DNA of 64,000 bases. Source: Cellulomonas edaphi. Its GTDB lineage: Bacteria; Actinomycetota; Actinomycetes; Actinomycetales; Cellulomonadaceae. Both the position numbers and the translations under genes were made by a program. The first letter of the stretch is position 1. Every line of letters starts with the position of its first letter. Location of the stretch: the NCBI RefSeq assembly GCF_030362815.1, contig NZ_JAUCGR010000001.1:52014-116013 (forward strand), read 5' to 3'. The notes beneath the pieces are model-generated. The model searched no databases and had not been told where the DNA came from. It was given only the letters and a program-made list of their open reading frames with translations. Positions 9,502 to 16,465 of the stretch are shown here, in pieces.

Positions 9502-10428
9502 TCAGACCGCGGCCGCGAGCGCGTCCAGCGTGGCGGCGACCGCGGGGACGCGGAGCAGGTCCGGAGCCGTGACCGCGTGCACGGCCCGCGTCGACGTGCC
9601 GGCCGCGGGGCGGACCACGACCCCGGGCTGGCGCTCCGCGACGGGACGCACCAGGTCGGGGAGCATCGCGACGCCCAGCCCCGCCTCGACGAGCGCCAGG
9701 ACCGCCACGTAGTCGTCCGTGGCGTGCGCGATCCGCGGCGCGAAGCCGCACGCCAGGGCGGCGCTCAGCAGGTGGCCTCGGCATCGCGGGCAGCCGGCGA
9801 TCCAGTCGTCGTCCGCGAGGTCGGCCAGCTGGAGCACGTCGTCGCCCGACGCCGGGTGCCCGTCCGGCAGGGCTACCAGCATGGGCTCGTCGAGCAGGTG
9901 GCGCGTGACCAAGCCGGCCAGGTCGTCCTCGCCGCGCCCCAGCCCGACCCCCGGGTAGTCGAACGCCAGCGCCACGTCGCACTCGCCCGAGCGGAGCGCG
10001 CGCAGGGCCTCGGGCGGCTCGGCCTCGTCGAGCGTCACCTGCAGCCCGGGGTGCGACGCGCGCAGCGCCACGAGAGCGCGCGGGACGAGGGTGGCCGACG
10101 ACGACGGGAACGCGACCAGCCGCACCCGCCCGGCGCGCAGCCCGGTCAGCGCCGCGACCTCAGCCGTGGCTGCGCGCAGCGCGACGCCGACCGCGGCGCC
10201 GTGCCGAGCCAGCACCTCCCCCGCCTCCGTGAGCCGCACCGTGCGGCCGGAGCGGTCCAGGAGCGCGGTGCCGAGGCGCCGCTCGAGCCGCCGCACCTGC
10301 TGGCTCACCGCGGGCTGGCCCACCCCCAGCAGAGCCGCGGCCCCGGTGATGGTCCCGGTGTCCGCGATCGCACGGAGCATCCGCAGCGAGCCCACGTCGA
10401 GCGCCCGCGCGGTCCGAAGGTCGTCCAT
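9502..10428 (-). CDS. LysR-family transcriptional regulator
   Basis: The 308-residue protein has the LysR winged helix at the N-terminus (SLRMLRAIADTGTITGAAALLGVGQPAVSQQVRRLE) and a periplasmic-binding-like effector domain (about 95-300). The frame extends far upstream into the repeat island, but homology begins at ATG 10428 (MDDLRTARALDVGSL), with GATGCT 6 nt ahead as a possible -10. It is divergent from the aminotransferase gene 10510-11550, with a 10-bp inverted repeat in between, the classic layout in which a LysR protein controls its neighbour and itself. The effector may be an amino acid or amine, judging only from the target gene. Confidence 0.9.
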   Translation of the reverse strand: MDDLRTARALDVGSLRMLRAIADTGTITGAAALLGVGQPAVSQQVRRLERRLGTALLDRSGRTVRLTEAGEVLARHGAAVGVALRAATAEVAALTGLRAGRVRLVAFPSSSATLVPRALVALRASHPGLQVTLDEAEPPEALRALRSGECDVALAFDYPGVGLGRGEDDLAGLVTRHLLDEPMLVALPDGHPASGDDVLQLADLADDDWIAGCPRCRGHLLSAALACGFAPRIAHATDDYVAVLALVEAGLGVAMLPDLVRPVAERQPGVVVRPAAGTSTRAVHAVTAPDLLRVPAVAATLDALAAAV

Positions 10429-10435
10429 CCCGCCA

Positions 10436-10485
10436 GCATCACACACCGTGATGGGAACTGTTCGAACTTCGTCGTTGTGTGATGC
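10436..10485. promoter_or_regulatory. Probable LysR operator region
   Basis: GCATCACACA (10436-10445) and TGTGTGATGC (10476-10485) form a perfect 10-bp inverted repeat with the palindrome GTTCGAAC (10460-10467) inside. It sits in the 81-bp gap between the divergent LysR and aminotransferase genes, where LysR recognition and activation sites normally lie. Confidence 0.6.
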
Positions 10486-10509
10486 CGCCGAACTCCCGAC
10501 CATCGAAGG

Positions 10510-11550
10510 GTGACAACCGACCTCCGTTCCGAGTTCGCGCACGCGCCCGGGTACATCGACGCGGCCACCGTCGGGCTGCCGGCGCTCGCCACCCTCGCCG
10601 CCCTGAGGGACGCGCTCGACGAGTGGCAGGCCGGTCGCGCCGACCTGCACGCATACGACGCCGCGGTCGCCGCCGCGCGGACCTCCTACGCGCGGCTGGT
10701 CGGCGTGGCGCCCACGGACGTCGCGATCGGCGCGCAGACGTCGGCGCTCGTGGGGCTGGTCGCCTCGGCCCTGCCCGACGGCGCCGAGGTGCTGGTCGTC
10801 GACGGCGACTTCTCCTCGGTCGTCTACCCGTTCCTGGCGCACGCCGACCGCGGCATCACTGTGCGGCACGCCCCGCTCGCCGCGCTGGCCGACGAGGTGC
10901 GGCCGACGACCGCCGTGGTGGCGTTCTCGCTCGTGCAGTCGCGCGACGGTTCGGTGGCCGACGTGGACGCGGTGCTGGCCGCGGCACGGTCGGCGGGTGC
11001 GCTCACGCTGTGCGACACCACGCAGGCGGGGTGGATGCCGGTCGACGCCTCGCGGTTCGACGTGACCGTGTGCTCCGCGTACAAGTGGCTCGCCGCGCCC
11101 CGCGGTGTCGCGTTCCTCACCGCCCGCCGCGAGGTGGTGGAGGGTCTGCGGCCGCTCGCGGCCGGGTGGTACGCGGGCGACGACGTCTGGGGATCCTGCT
11201 ACGGACCGAACATGCGGCTCGCGACGGGCGCGCGCGGGCTCGACGTCTCCCCGGCGTGGCTCTGCTGGGTGGGGGCCGCCCCGGTCCTCGAGCTGTGGGC
11301 CGCCACCGACATGGCCGCGGTCCGCGCGCACGCGGTCGGGCTCGCCGACTCGCTGCGGGCAGGCCTGTCGCTCGCGCCGGGTGGGAGCGCGATCGTCTCG
11401 CTGCCCGACGCGTCCGGCGCCGTGGGCGACCGCCTGCGAGCCGCCGGCTGCCGCGTCGCCGGCCGCGCGGGCGGGGTCCGGCTCGCGTTCCACGTCTGGA
11501 ACGACGCCGACGACGTCAGCCGCGCCCTCACGGCGCTCGCCCCGCACTGA
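10510..11550 (+). CDS. Class V PLP-dependent aminotransferase-like protein
   Basis: The 346-residue protein has the class V fold: substrate-side PGYIDAATVGLP at the N-terminus, LCDTTQAGWMPVD with the cofactor-binding Asp, and CSAYKWLAAPRG with the Schiff-base Lys. It resembles cysteine desulfurase/kynureninase/EgtE-type enzymes, but the exact reaction is not evident. No conserved desulfurase loop Cys is obvious, so an aminotransferase or C-S lyase role is as likely. The GTG start at 10510 has a -10-like GACCAT exactly 6 nt upstream, fitting a leaderless mRNA. It is probably controlled by the divergent LysR protein. The repeat island starts 39 bp after the stop. Confidence 0.82.
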   Translation: MTTDLRSEFAHAPGYIDAATVGLPALATLAALRDALDEWQAGRADLHAYDAAVAAARTSYARLVGVAPTDVAIGAQTSALVGLVASALPDGAEVLVVDGDFSSVVYPFLAHADRGITVRHAPLAALADEVRPTTAVVAFSLVQSRDGSVADVDAVLAAARSAGALTLCDTTQAGWMPVDASRFDVTVCSAYKWLAAPRGVAFLTARREVVEGLRPLAAGWYAGDDVWGSCYGPNMRLATGARGLDVSPAWLCWVGAAPVLELWAATDMAAVRAHAVGLADSLRAGLSLAPGGSAIVSLPDASGAVGDRLRAAGCRVAGRAGGVRLAFHVWNDADDVSRALTALAPH

Positions 11551-11588
11551 CTGGCCACGGGCCACACCTGTTCGTCGATCCTCATCGC

Positions 11589-11798
11589 TTCGCCGATTCC
11601 GCTCGCTGGCGCCGATCGTTTCGCCGATTCCGCATCGCAGGCTCCGATCGATTCGCCGATTCCGCATTGCAGGCTCCGAACGTTTCGCCGATTCCGCATC
11701 GCAGGCTCCAATCGATTCGCCGATTCCGCATCGCTGGCGCCGATCGTTTCGCCGATTCCGCATCGGTGGCGCCGATCGTTTCGCCGATTCCGCACCGA
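11589..11798. repeat. Tandem array of 32-bp repeats (TTCGCCGATTCCGC family)
   Basis: Seven units begin TTCGCCGATTCCGC at 11589, 11620, 11652, 11684, 11716, 11748 and 11780. Five units are exactly 32 bp, the first is 31 bp and the last is cut to 19 bp. Within units the 3' halves vary slightly (CAGGCTCCGATCGA versus TGGCGCCGATCGT). A 32-bp period is close to three helical turns. There are no spacers, so this is not a CRISPR array. The unit has about 62% GC, well below the flanking genes. Confidence 0.9.
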
Positions 11799-11847
11799 TT
11801 CGCCGATTGCAACCGGCGAACTGATGGCGAATCGGCGAAATGAGGAG
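11774..11847. repeat. 74-bp direct repeat, copy 1 (ends in an inverted repeat)
   Basis: This copy matches 11991-12064 at 72 of 74 positions (differences at 11779 and 11827). Its second half carries TTCGCCGATT (11799-11808) and its inverse AATCGGCGAA (11830-11839) around a 21-nt loop, then ATGAGGAG. Confidence 0.9.
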
Positions 11848-11936
11848 TGCGCGTGCTGGGGAAAGGTGTGCGCAGGTGCACGCCGCGCTACCGATCCCCC
11901 ATCGCGGGCTCCGATCGATCCGCCATCGCGAGCTCC

Positions 11937-11990
11937 GATCGATCCGCCAGCTCCGATCGATCCGCCAGCTCCGATCGATCCGCCAGCTCC
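11937..11990. repeat. Three perfect 18-bp tandem repeats
   Basis: GATCGATCCGCCAGCTCC occurs three times without change (11937, 11955, 11973). Two longer degenerate relatives precede it (from 11893 and 11913). The unit is related to the 3' part of the 32-bp unit, joined through GATCGAT. Confidence 0.9.
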
Positions 11991-12064
11991 GATCGATTCG
12001 CCGATTCCGCACCGATTCGCCGATTGCAACCGGCGAACTGATGACGAATCGGCGAAATGAGGAG
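11991..12064. repeat. 74-bp direct repeat, copy 2
   Basis: This is the second copy of the element at 11774-11847, 217 bp downstream. It has the same TTCGCCGATT (11997 and 12016) and inverted AATCGGCGAA (12047-12056) pieces and the same terminal ATGAGGAG. The two copies close the 32-bp block and the 18-bp block respectively. Confidence 0.9.
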
Positions 12065-12160
12065 TCGCGCCGGCGGCGGGTGGTGCGAGCGGGCGGGCGG
12101 AGGGGACGGCGCGAGCCGGCAGGCGGCGGGTGGGTGGAGCGGCGTGGCTAGGGTGGGCGG

Positions 12161-12751
12161 GTGAGGGAGCTGGCAGGTGTGCTGCTCGCGCCGGGGGCGA
12201 GTGCCGGGCGCGACAGCCCGGCGCTGGTGGCCGTGGAGGCCGCGCTCGCGCCGCTGCCGGTCCGTCGGGTCGACCTGCCCAACCGCCTGCGGGGCAGCTC
12301 GGCGCCGGACCGCCCGGAGGCGGCGGTCGCGTACCTGCGGACCCAGGCCGACGACCTGGCCGCGGAGCTGGGCGTGACGCGGGACAGGATCGCGCTCGGT
12401 GGTCGGTCGTTCGGTGGGCGGATGGCGTCGATGGCCGTCGCCCAGGGCCAGCCGGCGGCGGGCCTCGCGCTGCTCTCCTACCCCCTGCACCCGCCGGGCC
12501 AGCCCGACCGGCTGCGGACCGCGCACCTGCCCGACGTCGACGTCCCTGTGCTGGCGGTCTCGGGCCTGCGCGACGCGTTCGGCACGCCCGACGAGCTCCG
12601 CGCCCACCTGGCCGCGGTCCGCGGCCCGCTGAGCACGGTGTTCGTCACCGGCGACCACTCCCCGCGCGACCACGACGCCGTCGCCGCGGCCGTGCGCTCC
12701 TGGGTGCTCGAGGTGTTCGGCGACCCGGGCGAGCCTGAGCATCGAACCTGA
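12161..12751 (+). CDS. Alpha/beta hydrolase of the KANL3/Tex30 type
   Basis: The 196-residue protein is a compact alpha/beta hydrolase: GVLLAPGASAGRDSP (oxyanion region), LGGRSFGGRMAS with nucleophile Ser in GRSFGG, VLAVSGLRDAFG with the acid Asp, and GDHSPRDHD with the His. The length and motifs match the KANL3/Tex30 (dienelactone-hydrolase-related) family, whose natural substrates are unknown. The GTG start is set by TAGGGT at 12149-12154, exactly 6 nt upstream (leaderless). It lies directly after the repeat island and before the CTGAG array of the MMPL gene. Confidence 0.85.
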   Translation: MRELAGVLLAPGASAGRDSPALVAVEAALAPLPVRRVDLPNRLRGSSAPDRPEAAVAYLRTQADDLAAELGVTRDRIALGGRSFGGRMASMAVAQGQPAAGLALLSYPLHPPGQPDRLRTAHLPDVDVPVLAVSGLRDAFGTPDELRAHLAAVRGPLSTVFVTGDHSPRDHDAVAAAVRSWVLEVFGDPGEPEHRT

Positions 12752-12931
12752 GAACCGGCTGAGCGGATCCGGTGCGAGCTTCCTTCCCCTGAGAAGTATC
12801 TGAGTGACACGGTGGCGACCCTGAGGAAGATGTCGGGGGTATCCCCGATGGTGGCCAGGGTGCCCGGAACGGAAGCCTGAGAGCCGCACGGCGCCGCGCG
12901 GGCGCCACTCCGTCGTCGTCGACTCCCTGAG
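12735..12931. promoter_or_regulatory. CTGAG direct-repeat array upstream of the MMPL gene
   Basis: CTGAG occurs eight times on the + strand, at 12735, 12748, 12759, 12789, 12800, 12821, 12877 and 12927. Two pairs have the form CTGAG-N6-CTGAG (11-bp period), and neighbouring spacings of 30 and 21 bp keep helical phase. This is the geometry of operators bound by OmpR/PhoB-family response regulators. The last copy overlaps the Shine-Dalgarno of the transporter. Confidence 0.45.
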
Positions 12932-12939
12932 GAAGAATC

Positions 12940-15069
12940 ATGTCCAAGGTCGCGGGCTGGATCACCCACCGCTACATGAAATTCGTCGTCATCGCCTTCT
13001 GGCTCGTCGTCGTGGCCCTGCTGGGTCCGCTCGCCGGCAAGCTGACGGCGGCACAGGACAACGACGCCGCGAGCTGGCTGCCCGCCGACGCGGAGTCCAC
13101 CCAGGTCATCGAGGTCGCGAACAGCTTCGTGTCCGAGAACACGATCCCCGCCGTCATCGTCTACGAGAACCCCGACGGTCTGACGTCGCAGGACCTCGCC
13201 GCGATCCAGGCGGACGCCGACGAGTTCAGCACCCTGAGCACGCTCGACGGCAAGGTCGTCGGGCCCATCCCGTCCGAGGACGGCCAGGCGGCGCAGATCG
13301 TCGTGCCGCTGGACCTCGGCAAGGACGGGTGGGACCTCGCCGCCGACGCGGTCGCCGACCTCAAGGCCACCGCCGAGGAGGGCCTCCCGTCCGGCACCGC
13401 CGTGTACATCACCGGTCCGGCCGGGATGGCGGCCGACTCCGCCGACGCGTTCGCCGGCATCGACAGCACGCTGCTGTACGCGGCCGCGGGCGTCGTCATC
13501 GTCATCCTCCTGCTGACCTACCGCAGCCCGGTGCTGTGGCTGCTGCCGCTGATCTCGGCGGGCATCGCCCTCACCGTCGCGCAGGCCGTCATCTACCTGC
13601 TGGCCGACAACTTCGACCTCACCGTGAACGCGCAGAGCGCGGGCATCCTCACCGTGCTCGTGTTCGGGGCAGGCACCGACTACGCGCTGCTCCTCACCGC
13701 GAGATACCGCGAGGAGCTGCGTCGGCACTCCGACCGGCACGAGGCGATGGCCGTGGCCCTGCACCGCGCCGGGCCCGCGATCATCGCGTCGGGCGCCACC
13801 GTGGCCCTCGGCATGCTGGTGCTGCTGTTCGCCACCATGAACTCCACCGCCGGCCTCGGGCCCGTGGCCGCCGTCGGCATCGTCGTGGCACTGGCCGTCA
13901 TGCTGACGCTGCTCCCCGCGCTCCTGGTGCTCGTCGGACGCTGGGTGTTCTGGCCCCGCACGCCGCACGTGGGCGACCACGAGCCCACCGAGGACGGCTT
14001 CTGGGCGCGCGTCGGCGGCCGGATCTCGCACCACCCGCGCCGCACGTGGATCGGGACGGCGGCGGTCCTGGCGGTCGCGACCATCGGCATCGTGCAGCTC
14101 AACCCGACCAGCCTCACCACGGAGCAGCAGTTCACCACCGAGCAGCCCTCCGTGGTCGGCGAGCAGGTGCTCGCGGCGCACTTCCCGGCGGGCGCCGGGT
14201 CGCCCGTCGTGGTCATCGCGAACGCCGAGCAGGCCGACGCGGTGCAGACCGTCTTCGCGGGCGTCGAGGGCATCGACCCCGAGAGCGTCACCGAGCCCGT
14301 GGTCAAGGACGGCGTCGCCTACATGGAGGGCACGCTCACGTCGGAACCGGACAGCGACGAGGCCTTCGACACGGTGGACAGGGTCCGTGACGCGGTCCAC
14401 GCGGTGCCGGACGCCGATGCGCTCGTCGGCGGCAGCACGGCCGTGACGCTCGACGTCGAACGCGCCTCGCTGCGGGACACGCTGGTGATCATCCCGATCA
14501 TCCTGCTGGTGGTGTTCCTGATCCTGGCCCTGCTCCTGCGAGCGATCCTCGCACCCGTGGTGCTCATCGGCACGGTCGTGCTGTCGTTCGGCGCGGCCAT
14601 GGGCGTCTCGGCGCTCGTGTTCCGCCACGTGTTCGACTACGCCGGGGTGGACACCGGGTTCCCGCTGTTCGTCTTCGTGTTCCTGGTGGCACTGGGGATC
14701 GACTACAACATCTTCCTCATGACCCGGGTCCGCGAGGAGACGGTGCGCATCGGGCACCGTCGCGGGTCGCTGGTGGGGCTCGCCGCCACCGGCGGTGTGA
14801 TCACCTCGGCGGGGCTGGTGCTCGCGGGCACGTTCGCGGTGCTCGGGACGCTGCCGCTGGTGTCGTTCGCCGAGATCGGGTTCGCGGTCGCGTTCGGCGT
14901 GCTGCTCGACACGCTCATCGTGCGCTCCGTCCTGGTCACCGCGCTCAACCTGGACATCGGCAAGCGGATGTGGTGGCCTTCGGCCCTCGCCCGTCGCCCC
15001 GAGCCGGTCGCTCCGGGCGCTGGTCCCGAGCCCGAGCCCGCCGTCAAGGAGCCCGCACCCGTGGGCTGA
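12940..15069 (+). CDS. MMPL/RND-family transporter
   Basis: The 709-residue membrane protein has the duplicated RND/MMPL layout: TM1 at about 10-30, a first extracellular domain (30-175), a six-helix bundle (about 180-360) with VFGAGTDYALLLTARYREELRR, a second extracellular domain (about 385-515) and a second bundle (515-690) with VALGIDYNIFLMTRVREE. Both GxxxDY motifs (proton-relay Asp-Tyr pairs) are intact. Actinobacterial MMPL proteins export lipids or drugs; this one lacks a long cytosolic tail, like the shorter YdfJ-type members. The start is supported by GAGGAAG before ATG 12940. The upstream CTGAG array suggests stress-type control. A 19-bp terminator follows. Confidence 0.93.
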   Translation: MSKVAGWITHRYMKFVVIAFWLVVVALLGPLAGKLTAAQDNDAASWLPADAESTQVIEVANSFVSENTIPAVIVYENPDGLTSQDLAAIQADADEFSTLSTLDGKVVGPIPSEDGQAAQIVVPLDLGKDGWDLAADAVADLKATAEEGLPSGTAVYITGPAGMAADSADAFAGIDSTLLYAAAGVVIVILLLTYRSPVLWLLPLISAGIALTVAQAVIYLLADNFDLTVNAQSAGILTVLVFGAGTDYALLLTARYREELRRHSDRHEAMAVALHRAGPAIIASGATVALGMLVLLFATMNSTAGLGPVAAVGIVVALAVMLTLLPALLVLVGRWVFWPRTPHVGDHEPTEDGFWARVGGRISHHPRRTWIGTAAVLAVATIGIVQLNPTSLTTEQQFTTEQPSVVGEQVLAAHFPAGAGSPVVVIANAEQADAVQTVFAGVEGIDPESVTEPVVKDGVAYMEGTLTSEPDSDEAFDTVDRVRDAVHAVPDADALVGGSTAVTLDVERASLRDTLVIIPIILLVVFLILALLLRAILAPVVLIGTVVLSFGAAMGVSALVFRHVFDYAGVDTGFPLFVFVFLVALGIDYNIFLMTRVREETVRIGHRRGSLVGLAATGGVITSAGLVLAGTFAVLGTLPLVSFAEIGFAVAFGVLLDTLIVRSVLVTALNLDIGKRMWWPSALARRPEPVAPGAGPEPEPAVKEPAPVG

Positions 15070-15098
15070 CGACCGCCCCGGCGCCCCCTGGGGGCACT

Positions 15099-15143
15099 CA
15101 GTCGAACGGCACGCCGCTCTCCGCGCGGCGTGCCGTTCGACTG
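15099..15143. terminator. Bidirectional terminator, 19-bp perfect stem
   Basis: Positions 15099-15117 pair perfectly with 15125-15143 around the loop TCTCCGC, between the convergent MMPL and macro-domain genes. Confidence 0.9.
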
Positions 15144-15187
15144 CCCGCGTCCGGCTGCCCGCGTCCGGCTGTCCGCGTTCGCGATGC

Positions 15188-15739
15188 TCAGCGCGCGAGC
15201 TGGTGCTCGAACGCCGCCAGTGCCTGCGGCGAGAACAGCACGAAGCGAGCCAGCACGATGCCGGTGGGGTGGGGGTGGTCGGGCTCCCACGAGGAGTCGG
15301 CCCCGGTCTCCCACGCGCGCGCCGCGCCCACCGCGATGCGCGCCACCTCGTCGACGTCCCAGCCGTACGCGCCCGCGCTCACCGCCGGGAACGCGACGCT
15401 CGTCGCCCCGAGCTCGACGGCCACCTCCAACGCCGTGACGAAGCACGAGAGGAGCATCGAGCCCGAGCGCTCGCCCGCGTGCCAGTTGGGCCCGACCGTG
15501 TGGACGACCCACCTCGCGGGCAGGTCGAACGCCGGGGTCGCGACCGACGAGCCCACCGGCAACCCGTCCGGGTACGTGGTCCGTCGCAGCTCGCGACAGG
15601 CGTCGAGGAGGCCCGGACCGGCCGCGCGGTGGATCGCGCCGTCGACCCCTCCCCCGCCCAGCAACGACGAGTTCGCGGCGTTGACGATCACGTCGACGTC
15701 CTGCGTCGTGATGTCGCCCTGCACCGCTTCGATCCGCAT
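15188..15739 (-). CDS. Macro-domain protein (O-acetyl-ADP-ribose deacetylase type)
   Basis: The 183-residue protein is a single macro domain of the YmdB/MacroD type: GDITTQDVDVIVNAANSSL with the ADP-ribose-binding Asp and Asn pair, LGGGGVDGAIHRAAG (diphosphate loop), HTVGPNW, and AFPAVSAGAYGWD. Such enzymes hydrolyse O-acetyl-ADP-ribose and remove mono-ADP-ribose from proteins. The C-terminal VLFSPQALAAFEHQL is typical of this group. There is no Shine-Dalgarno; CATGAT sits 6 nt before the ATG, suggesting a leaderless transcript. No NADAR, SirTM or toxin partner is adjacent. Confidence 0.93.
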   Translation of the reverse strand: MRIEAVQGDITTQDVDVIVNAANSSLLGGGGVDGAIHRAAGPGLLDACRELRRTTYPDGLPVGSSVATPAFDLPARWVVHTVGPNWHAGERSGSMLLSCFVTALEVAVELGATSVAFPAVSAGAYGWDVDEVARIAVGAARAWETGADSSWEPDHPHPTGIVLARFVLFSPQALAAFEHQLAR

Positions 15740-15814
15740 GCGCCCATCATGCGGGGACCGTCAAGGCCGGAGCGCAGCGGGCGGCGGCGCCGGGCCTCGA
15801 CCCGGGCGACGAGC

Positions 15815-15847
15815 AAGGCCCCTCGGTCGCTTACACCGAGGGGCCTT
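15815..15847 (-). terminator. Hairpin 1 (terminator-like), loop CGCTTAC
   Basis: A 13-bp stem, AAGGCCCCTCGGT (15815-15827) with 15835-15847, has a 7-nt loop. On the minus strand a -10-like TAGCCT lies just upstream (about 15861-15866). The stem and loop match hairpin 2 except for one swapped base pair next to the loop. Confidence 0.65.
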
Positions 15848-15903
15848 CACTGGTTCCCAGGCTACGCGGGAGGTCCCCCCGTCCGGGTGAACGACACCCC
15901 TTC

Positions 15904-15993
15904 TCATCCACAAATCTTGTCCACACCCCTGTGCCCAGCCGATGTTTCCGCAGGCCACCCTGTGGACGAGCCTGTGGAGTCAACGGTGGATAA
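15904..15993. other. Cluster of five DnaA-box-like 9-mers
   Basis: The boxes are TCATCCACA (15904-15912) and TTGTCCACA (15917-15925, exact actinobacterial consensus) on the + strand, and TCGTCCACA (15961-15969), GACTCCACA (15973-15981) and TTATCCACC (15985-15993) on the minus strand. The groups face each other and spacing within each group is 12-13 bp, as in DnaA-binding regions. No dnaA, dnaN or rpmH gene is nearby, so this is probably not the main oriC but could be a DnaA-titration or reactivation locus. Confidence 0.55.
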
Positions 15994-16343
15994 AGAAAGC
16001 CTCCAGAAGCTCTTGCGAGGCCGCCAAGCGCGGGACTAGAAATCTCACATCGACCTCGACGGATCGAGAACCGCAGGACAGAAGGAGCCTCTCGGGGCTC
16101 CGGACGAACGGCGGGGACAGGTGCGGTGAGGACGGGCCGACCGGAGAACGGGCGACCAGATCGGGTGGGGAGACCCGCTCGACCCGCGGATGACGCCGCG
16201 GGGGCCGCTCCGGACCGGAAGGTCGACTGCAGTGGCGCCGCCCGCGGCGGACCGGCTCGCCGGCCCGTCGGGTGTCGGAGCCAGGCCGCATCGTCAGAGC
16301 GGCGCCTGTCAACGGTTCGCCGGGGACACACGGCCTGCGGTCA

Positions 16344-16384
16344 GACGAAGGCCCCTCGGACGCTTACTCCGAGGGGCCTTCGTC
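16344..16384 (-). terminator. Hairpin 2 (terminator-like), loop CGCTTAC
   Basis: A 17-bp perfect stem (16344-16360 with 16368-16384) with loop CGCTTAC lies 80 bp after the end of the minus-strand operon 18792-16466 and is its likely terminator. The core is the same as hairpin 1. Confidence 0.7.
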
Positions 16385-16406
16385 CGTCTCCGGCCCGGTC
16401 GCCGGC

Positions 16407-16460
16407 GCGTCTGTGCCCGTGGCCCGTCCGCACGCGTCTGTGCCCGTGGCCCGTCCGCAC
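16407..16460. repeat. 27-bp perfect tandem duplication
   Basis: Two identical 27-bp copies (16407-16433 and 16434-16460) lie just after the stop of the deacetylase remnant. The unit carries CTGTGCCCGTGGCCCGTCC. Nothing suggests it is coding. Confidence 0.9.
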
Positions 16461-16465
16461 GTGGG

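Larger units (their letters stand above)
15740..16465. other. Long non-coding interval with hairpins, DnaA boxes and a tandem repeat
   Basis: This 726-bp stretch contains no convincing gene: frames on both strands are Arg/Pro/Gly-rich shadows. It contains hairpin 1 (15815-15847), a DnaA-box-like cluster (15904-15993), hairpin 2 (16344-16384) and a 27-bp tandem repeat (16407-16460). I found no match to the conserved cores of RNase P RNA, tmRNA or 6S RNA in it. Confidence 0.6.

Noticed and set aside
11589..11798. CRISPR array (32-bp repeats)
   Set aside because: The units are directly adjacent with no unique spacers, and no cas genes are present.
9502..12012. 836-residue LysR fusion protein
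   Set aside because: Everything before MDDLRTARALD is antisense to the aminotransferase gene and the repeat island.
11582..12060. Possible Arg-rich repeat proteins on both strands across the repeat island
   Set aside because: Several frames stay open on both strands at once; 32 is not a multiple of 3, so the encoded repeats change frame from unit to unit. This looks like low stop density, not coding.
15904..16343. Main chromosomal origin oriC
   Set aside because: DnaA boxes are present but too few, and dnaA/dnaN/rpmH are absent; kept only as a DnaA-box cluster.
15848..16343. Known structured RNA (RNase P RNA, tmRNA, 6S) between the two hairpins
   Set aside because: None of the conserved cores of these RNAs is visible.
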